From a virus, in the IMG/VR virus record IMGVR_UViG_3300025099_000053, positions 1 to 39,806 of that record: 39,806 bases of DNA. The stretch is one strand, 5' to 3'. Of this stretch, positions 37,001 to 39,806 are shown piece by piece; the stretch's first letter is position 1; every line of letters begins with the position of its first letter. The notes under the pieces were generated by a model. That model was not told the DNA's origin and did no database searches. It saw only the letters and a program-made list of their open reading frames with translations. Both the position numbers and the translations under genes were made by a program.

Positions 37001-37959
37001 ATATAAACATTGTTAACAACAAACTAGACAATGATGTTGTTGTACTACGTGGATTATCTGACCAAGTTGACGTTACAAGCGAACGAGTCGCACAACGTAC
37101 AAAAACAGCAGCTGCTAAACGACTAGATTATATATCTAATGGATTTGCACCGAGTGACAACGTGCCGTACGTTGAAGAACGTGGACTTGTATTTTATAAA
37201 TCAGAAGATTTTGTAAAAGAATTAAAAAAACATGTAAGTGACCAAAACATCGTAGGCTTTGATTTAGAACTTATAGATGCAGATGCGCTTGATGAAGCGT
37301 TTGAACGCTTTGGCGTATTAAATGATTCTGATTACAATAAAAAATTTATAATGCCGCCGAAGGGGTACATAGAACAGTCTATGTTTAGTCATCCTATGTT
37401 TAGAGATATATATGATGATGTGCTGTTTGAATTAGAACTTGGTGTACAAGAAGTTAAACGCGCACCAATACTTAAGACTGGACTTCAAATGCACGAAGAA
37501 TTTATAAATGGAGAGTTTTATGCAGGTTTTGGGGTTTACGGACAAGGAACATATACCGATATAGATATATCTGTTGCTGTACAATATGCAAACCAATTTG
37601 GCGAATCAGAAGGCTACGGAGAAGGTGGCGTAGTACAGGCAATACTATTACCAAAAGGTATAAGAATGCCTAGTGACGAAGTATTGCAAAAAGTAGCTAA
37701 AGAAGCGCATGAAGCAAGGATGGGTTATTACGACAAATTTGAAATGAAGGGTAGATATAGCGCTAGTAATACTAAAATGTATAGAGAGGCAAATGCCCTA
37801 GTAGAAGTTGACATTGGTCGACGTTTAACTGCAATGGGTTATCAAGCATACCCCGTCAAACCTTTAGACGGTAGTAAAAATCATGTTGTTATATTAGATA
37901 GAACAGCAGTAACTGTTGCAGAAGCACCAGTTTATATAGACGGAAAGTTAAATAGTTAA
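34099..37959 (+). CDS. Minor capsid protein fused to zeta-toxin-like kinase and ADP-ribosyltransferase-like domains
   Basis: 1,286 residues, directly after the portal. Residues 1-290 match Phage_min_cap2-type minor capsid proteins: helical start, then SIRTIAGNAQVQGSIDRYED, MECDLCRPYEGKV (about 233) and GLFHPNCTHSLQVYIDGY (about 272). Residues about 540-780 resemble zeta toxins: Walker A GGLPSSGKT (about 553), NTDDFKTEI, and a late LIEKNNYAKADVMFINF strand. From about 980 an ADP-ribosyltransferase-like domain: VVVLRGLSD, GVYGQGTYTDIDISVAVQYA (about 1145), then NHVVILDRTAV (about 1261). The head domain would place the two enzymatic domains in the virion for delivery into the host. The third catalytic residue of the transferase cannot be assigned by eye. 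Confidence 0.85.
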   Translation: MAYDPVNNEQLVESQAEVFRDISEFLTELTANEVLDGNTNAEYLSSVESWLQFKQKSYQKLFEEAAKQADKAIAAIPTSITNAVEIAYSIGEQTAAAELLAAGITPDVSGGFQTLSQYALDGLMDAAINRMGNRVNKLNIVNGVQDAFREATESAAALVLSGGATLEDATEIAVNSLLDKGLKTINVGNRKMGIDAYAETSIRTIAGNAQVQGSIDRYEDADQYLSFVTDSPMECDLCRPYEGKVIRTTNDLEKIPPKFHEVPSLDTAKADGLFHPNCTHSLQVYIDGYSEPPTDTDDSVNGDRRSKIRRLQKLEKTNRLKEKIYRENGSKNRAAGAKKRAAKYKAERRRLENLLERNSLGWFTGEQRLRRLAESVNIPVEVLDKAKGNLPQLNKLVSQAGGFTGIDPRLISPQVRADVAAVLEPPNIKDYGVDSFDKLTVQQQKDLRYAFYKFYEADVGVMNYLEDNDSFHKPPPLPKEVKSKKQFDDFVSSRSGTKHYSNDYGQWQWDNNKGKPVIAWQDDLKEQWADTIDRKILEQKAAGARTDGQQVIAGGLPSSGKTFTLANKGKVDSIRTYNLDDYVILNTDDFKTEIIIRDYASKIDKNIDKKMSELFIAADATAAGSKLEKSHPLYKLINATHPDIAKDILNKDFSKDILTEVREAIVARTPIGNTGLFGFEAANIIHSESSAMLKVATDEVGKERLNIIHDVTLGSKRPIEAATKLIEKNNYAKADVMFINFTKEQAVDSVVDRYIKGNFNNVLTTGRGGRYVTKEVLDGMTSKINKTDSAGKQLREKTLDLLGREAMADNEGFLVDLLESDIISEDLEDIQIINRYSEIDPSTGQAIPQRIDLEIKDGKIVAKRAARGADGLKVKTSKATQKVVRKNNVPTDRLDEMIDYQTNADGSVNQAYLAKIEARKALFKSQGLKPDDAPLYIIAEQQGFTGKPKTLPTMAALQKNGVRSDYQDINIVNNKLDNDVVVLRGLSDQVDVTSERVAQRTKTAAAKRLDYISNGFAPSDNVPYVEERGLVFYKSEDFVKELKKHVSDQNIVGFDLELIDADALDEAFERFGVLNDSDYNKKFIMPPKGYIEQSMFSHPMFRDIYDDVLFELELGVQEVKRAPILKTGLQMHEEFINGEFYAGFGVYGQGTYTDIDISVAVQYANQFGESEGYGEGGVVQAILLPKGIRMPSDEVLQKVAKEAHEARMGYYDKFEMKGRYSASNTKMYREANALVEVDIGRRLTAMGYQAYPVKPLDGSKNHVVILDRTAVTVAEAPVYIDGKLNS

Positions 37960-38133
37960 ATGAAAGTTAGCGCAATGACTAGCAGGCGTTTGGCACGGTT
38001 AATACAAACTTTGCCACCCGATGCTATGCAAGAATACATGATTCATATATCCAATGGTGGAGATAGAGAAGTATGGCTATTGCAATACGAAATAAAACAA
38101 AGAGAAAGAATAGATAAAAAATATGAGCTTTGA
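37960..38133 (+). CDS. 57-residue hypothetical protein
   Basis: A small basic protein right after the minor capsid gene (begins MKVSAMTSRRLARLI). It has a helical N terminus, an acidic middle and a charged C-terminal helix (QYEIKQRERIDKKYEL). No family recognised. It overlaps the next gene by 11 bases in another frame. It may still belong to the late transcript. Confidence 0.5.
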   Translation: MKVSAMTSRRLARLIQTLPPDAMQEYMIHISNGGDREVWLLQYEIKQRERIDKKYEL

Positions 38134-38362
38134 AACAGCGTTAGTGTTAGAAATAGCACTAGATACTTGGGAAGATAAGAAAACAAAAGATAATTGGGAA
38201 AAAGTTTTAGCAGCTGGCACTAAACATACTTTTACAGATACAGAGACTGACGTATATGCTGATGTAAATACAACGCTTACAGATTCAGAATCTATTTATG
38301 CACGCTTACGATTACCGAAAAAAAAAGCTATAGAGTTAGTCAATCACATCAATAACTCATAG
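38123..38362 (+). CDS. 79-residue hypothetical protein
   Basis: A small acidic protein (begins MSFETALVLEIALDTWEDKK; contains YADVNTTLTDSESIYARLRLPKKKAIELVNHI). The alternation suggests a helix, two strands and a final helix. No known family. It starts inside the preceding gene and ends 12 bases before the next. Confidence 0.5.
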   Translation: MSFETALVLEIALDTWEDKKTKDNWEKVLAAGTKHTFTDTETDVYADVNTTLTDSESIYARLRLPKKKAIELVNHINNS

Positions 38363-38374
38363 TAAGATAGGACA

Positions 38375-38629
38375 ATGACAATTCAAGTAGGAGATGCAAG
38401 AGCAGACATCACAGTACTTAATGTATATGAAGAGATAGAAAGGGAAGGGCAAGCATTTTATGTTTGCAAAGTCCAGTATAAATCAACACACGCGGGCGTA
38501 GGGCATAGACGTTCTATCTTAACAAGAAACAATTTAGATGAAATTGTAGAGTGCGGCAATGTTAAGAGACTTACAGACTCTGCTGACTTTGACAGAATTA
38601 TCGATGCTTACTTAGAAATATATGGCTAA
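38375..38629 (+). CDS. 84-residue hypothetical protein
   Basis: A beta-rich small protein: MTIQVGDARADITVLNVYEEIEREGQAFYVCKVQYK reads like several consecutive strands of an SH3-like or OB-like barrel. It ends with a short helix (FDRIIDAYLEIYG). Function is unknown. AAGATAGGA precedes the ATG. Its stop overlaps the next small gene. Confidence 0.5.
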   Translation: MTIQVGDARADITVLNVYEEIEREGQAFYVCKVQYKSTHAGVGHRRSILTRNNLDEIVECGNVKRLTDSADFDRIIDAYLEIYG

Positions 38630-38756
38630 ACCAAAATGCGAATCATGCAAAAAACAATTAAAGTTCTTAAACAATAATAAATGGATGTGCGACCAATCGC
38701 CGTCTGTATGTGAAAGTTCACTAAAAATAATCTATGAAAAATTAGAGGAAGAATAA
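38622..38756 (+). CDS. 44-residue zinc-ribbon-like protein
   Basis: A short ORF with CESC near the N terminus and CDQSPSVC after a turn, a C-x2-C...C-x6-C arrangement that could coordinate one zinc ion. The C terminus is helical and acidic (IIYEKLEEE). Overlap with the previous gene and the following promoter cassette support it as the last gene of its unit. Confidence 0.55.
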   Translation: MAKPKCESCKKQLKFLNNNKWMCDQSPSVCESSLKIIYEKLEEE

Positions 38757-38757
38757 C

Positions 38758-38811
38758 TTGCATTAGTATCACAAAGTATTACACTATGTAGGTAAGACAA
38801 AATAAGGATGG
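38758..38811 (+). promoter_or_regulatory. Promoter/operator cassette with AAGGATGG ribosome-binding site
   Basis: TTGCAT (38758-38763), 16 bases, TACACT (38780-38785), with TATCAC-AAA-GTATTA at 38767-38781. ATAAGGATGG at 38802-38811 precedes ATG 38818. Nearly the same sequence as the cassette at 3076. Confidence 0.7.
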
Positions 38812-38817
38812 TAAAAA

Positions 38818-39087
38818 ATGAGTGCGCAAGGTATTTTCATTTTAGACGGAATGGACTCAAGACCTAAAAGCAAAGCCCAGCTTAAAAAGATATTAGCTGC
38901 TGGTAAATCTGAAATGTTAGCGATAGAACAAGTCAGTGCTTTTGGCGAACAGTTTCAAGGTAAGTTAACTAAAAAAGCTTTAGAAGAGTGGGGAGAAATT
39001 ACTTTTGTAGTTCCTAGCCCTTACACTGCAAGAAACAGCTTCGGTAAGTTTTACTTAAACAAACAAGGAGAAATCGCTGTCAAGTAA
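38818..39087 (+). CDS. 89-residue hypothetical protein
   Basis: A mixed alpha/beta protein of unknown function: FILDGMDSRPKSKAQLKKILAAG, then MLAIEQVSAFGEQF, and a C-terminal FVVPSPYTARNSFGKFYLNK. It follows a full promoter cassette and an AAGGATGG site, so it is a confident gene even though the family is not recognised. Confidence 0.6.
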   Translation: MSAQGIFILDGMDSRPKSKAQLKKILAAGKSEMLAIEQVSAFGEQFQGKLTKKALEEWGEITFVVPSPYTARNSFGKFYLNKQGEIAVK

Positions 39088-39121
39088 CATTGTTTACACG
39101 ACTGAAACACGGAAGGAAGGA

Positions 39122-39304
39122 GTGTGCTATTGTACGGAAGATGGCACATTTCATTCTCCGCAATATCCATACCGAAGCATTATCTGCTTATGTAATATCT
39201 GCGTAAGTTGTTATTGTATGGAAGATTCTTATATGCAGGTATATCACGTTTTAGATTATGTAGAAATAGAAAAAGGAAGGAAACCATCGTTTGACCCGAA
39301 TTAA
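39122..39304 (+). CDS. 60-residue Cys-rich hypothetical protein
   Basis: GTG 39122 behind a GGAAGGAAGGA tract. The product contains CYC near the start and CLCNICVSCYC in the middle, eight cysteines in all, plus two histidines, so it may bind one or two zinc ions or an iron-sulphur cluster. The C-terminal third (VYHVLDYVEIEKGRKPSF) lacks cysteine. No family recognised. Confidence 0.45.
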   Translation: MCYCTEDGTFHSPQYPYRSIICLCNICVSCYCMEDSYMQVYHVLDYVEIEKGRKPSFDPN

Positions 39305-39539
39305 AAAATTAATAAAACAGTATAAGCTTCAGAGGTTACTAAAAAGGCTTATACCTAAACAAGCTAGACCACCAGCATTTTATACAGATGTAATAATAGT
39401 TAATAAGGTATTGCTTAAGTATTGGTTAACTAAAAATAATTTACATGCAAAGTATCATGTTAAGTCATGGCTTAAATCTAAAAATCAAGAAAAATATAAT
39501 TCTAAAATTGACTGGTATTTAGAAGGTGCAGGTTATTAA
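39291..39539 (+). CDS. 82-residue basic hypothetical protein
   Basis: The start is TTG 39291, overlapping the Cys-rich gene by 14 bases and preceded by AAGGAAGG. Very basic and Tyr/Leu-rich (IKKLIKQYKLQRLLKRLIPKQ, KYHVKSWLKSKNQEKY). Probably helical and able to bind nucleic acid or membranes. Function is unknown. Confidence 0.45.
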   Translation: MTRIKKLIKQYKLQRLLKRLIPKQARPPAFYTDVIIVNKVLLKYWLTKNNLHAKYHVKSWLKSKNQEKYNSKIDWYLEGAGY

Positions 39540-39548
39540 ACAAATTTC

Positions 39549-39563
39549 TGATAGAATAATTTT
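39549..39563 (+). promoter_or_regulatory. Putative leaderless promoter of the DUF5675 gene
   Basis: TGA-TAGAAT (39549-39557) lies 6 bases before ATG 39564, and no Shine-Dalgarno sequence is present. Same design as at 18960, 21708 and 26770. Confidence 0.5.
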
Positions 39564-39806
39564 ATGGATTTAGAAGTATTAAGAATAAGTTCACAGGAAG
39601 ATTCTACTAACGGTATTTTATTTGATGTGACTGGCGGCAAGCGTAAGTTTTTATGCTACACCTTAGAAGACGAATATAGAGCTACAAAAGTTATGCACGA
39701 AACAAGAATACCCGAAGGCAAGTACAAATTAACTCTACGTACTGAAGGTGGATTTCATACACGTTACCTTAAGAAATATAAAGACTGGCATCGTGGCATG
39801 ATTTAT
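39564..39806 (+). CDS. DUF5675 family protein, 5' part (continues at position 2)
   Basis: The first 81 codons of the gene, open to the right edge, beginning MDLEVLRISSQEDSTNGILF. The last part repeats the left end of the window, so the complete gene is 39564-39646 joined to 1-469 (183 residues). See the entry at 2-469 for motifs. It has no Shine-Dalgarno sequence; the -10-like TGATAGAAT upstream suggests a leaderless message. Confidence 0.8.
   Translation, partial: MDLEVLRISSQEDSTNGILFDVTGGKRKFLCYTLEDEYRATKVMHETRIPEGKYKLTLRTEGGFHTRYLKKYKDWHRGMIY
39647..39806. repeat. Right copy of the 160-base terminal redundancy
   Basis: Matches 1-160 apart from G at 39773 against A at 127. Circularising at this overlap gives about 39,646 bases and restores the DUF5675 frame. 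Confidence 0.95.

Overview
The window is a complete or nearly complete genome of a tailed, siphovirus-type phage. The first 160 bases recur as the last 160 bases with a single A/G difference, and one reading frame (a DUF5675 protein) runs off the right end and back in at the left end. The molecule is therefore circular or circularly permuted as assembled, with about 39,646 unique bases. It is AT-rich and densely packed, and all but one of the genes lie on the + strand. Most neighbours overlap by 1-20 bases (ATGA or TAATG junctions). No integrase, tRNA, CRISPR array or DNA polymerase is visible.

Host (inference): several traits point to a low-GC, probably aquatic actinobacterium. They are an r1t-type holin paired with an amidase and no recognisable spanins, an SPP1-type portal with a Phage_min_cap2-type minor capsid protein, a secreted protein with a long Thr/Ser-Pro linker, and about seven genes that look leaderless. 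In those genes an extended -10 box (TGNTANNNT in six of seven) sits 6-9 bases before the start codon and no Shine-Dalgarno sequence is present. Marine Candidatus Actinomarina-like bacteria fit, but nothing here proves it.

Layout. 29949-38000: ParB-like protein, small and large terminase, portal, and a 1,286-residue minor capsid protein that also carries a zeta-toxin-like kinase and an ADP-ribosyltransferase-like domain. 38000-4250 (through the junction): many small genes of unknown function, a SET-domain methyltransferase and a lytic transglycosylase-like protein. 4316-8980: scaffold, major capsid protein, strong terminator, neck genes, tail tube, and tail chaperones with a -1 frameshift at CCCAAAA. 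8984-18938: tape measure, baseplate hub, fibres, and a tandem duplication of a three-gene receptor-binding cassette. 18976-23931: lysis region with an XhlA-like protein, a very acidic secreted protein, a two-helix membrane protein, a 15-residue Cys/Gly peptide, amidase endolysin, metallophosphoesterase and holin. 24152-29875: a leftward recombination gene facing away from a small HTH/initiator module, an HNH protein and accessory genes.

Regulation visible in the DNA: a recurrent promoter cassette (TTGCAT, 16 bases, TACAAT/TACACT, usually with the palindrome TATCAC-N3-GTGATA) followed by a stereotyped AAAGGATGG ribosome-binding site precedes several accessory genes. The terminase and scaffold operons are preceded by tandem hairpins with CAGG loops. 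Replication probably relies on host polymerases recruited by the HTH initiator.
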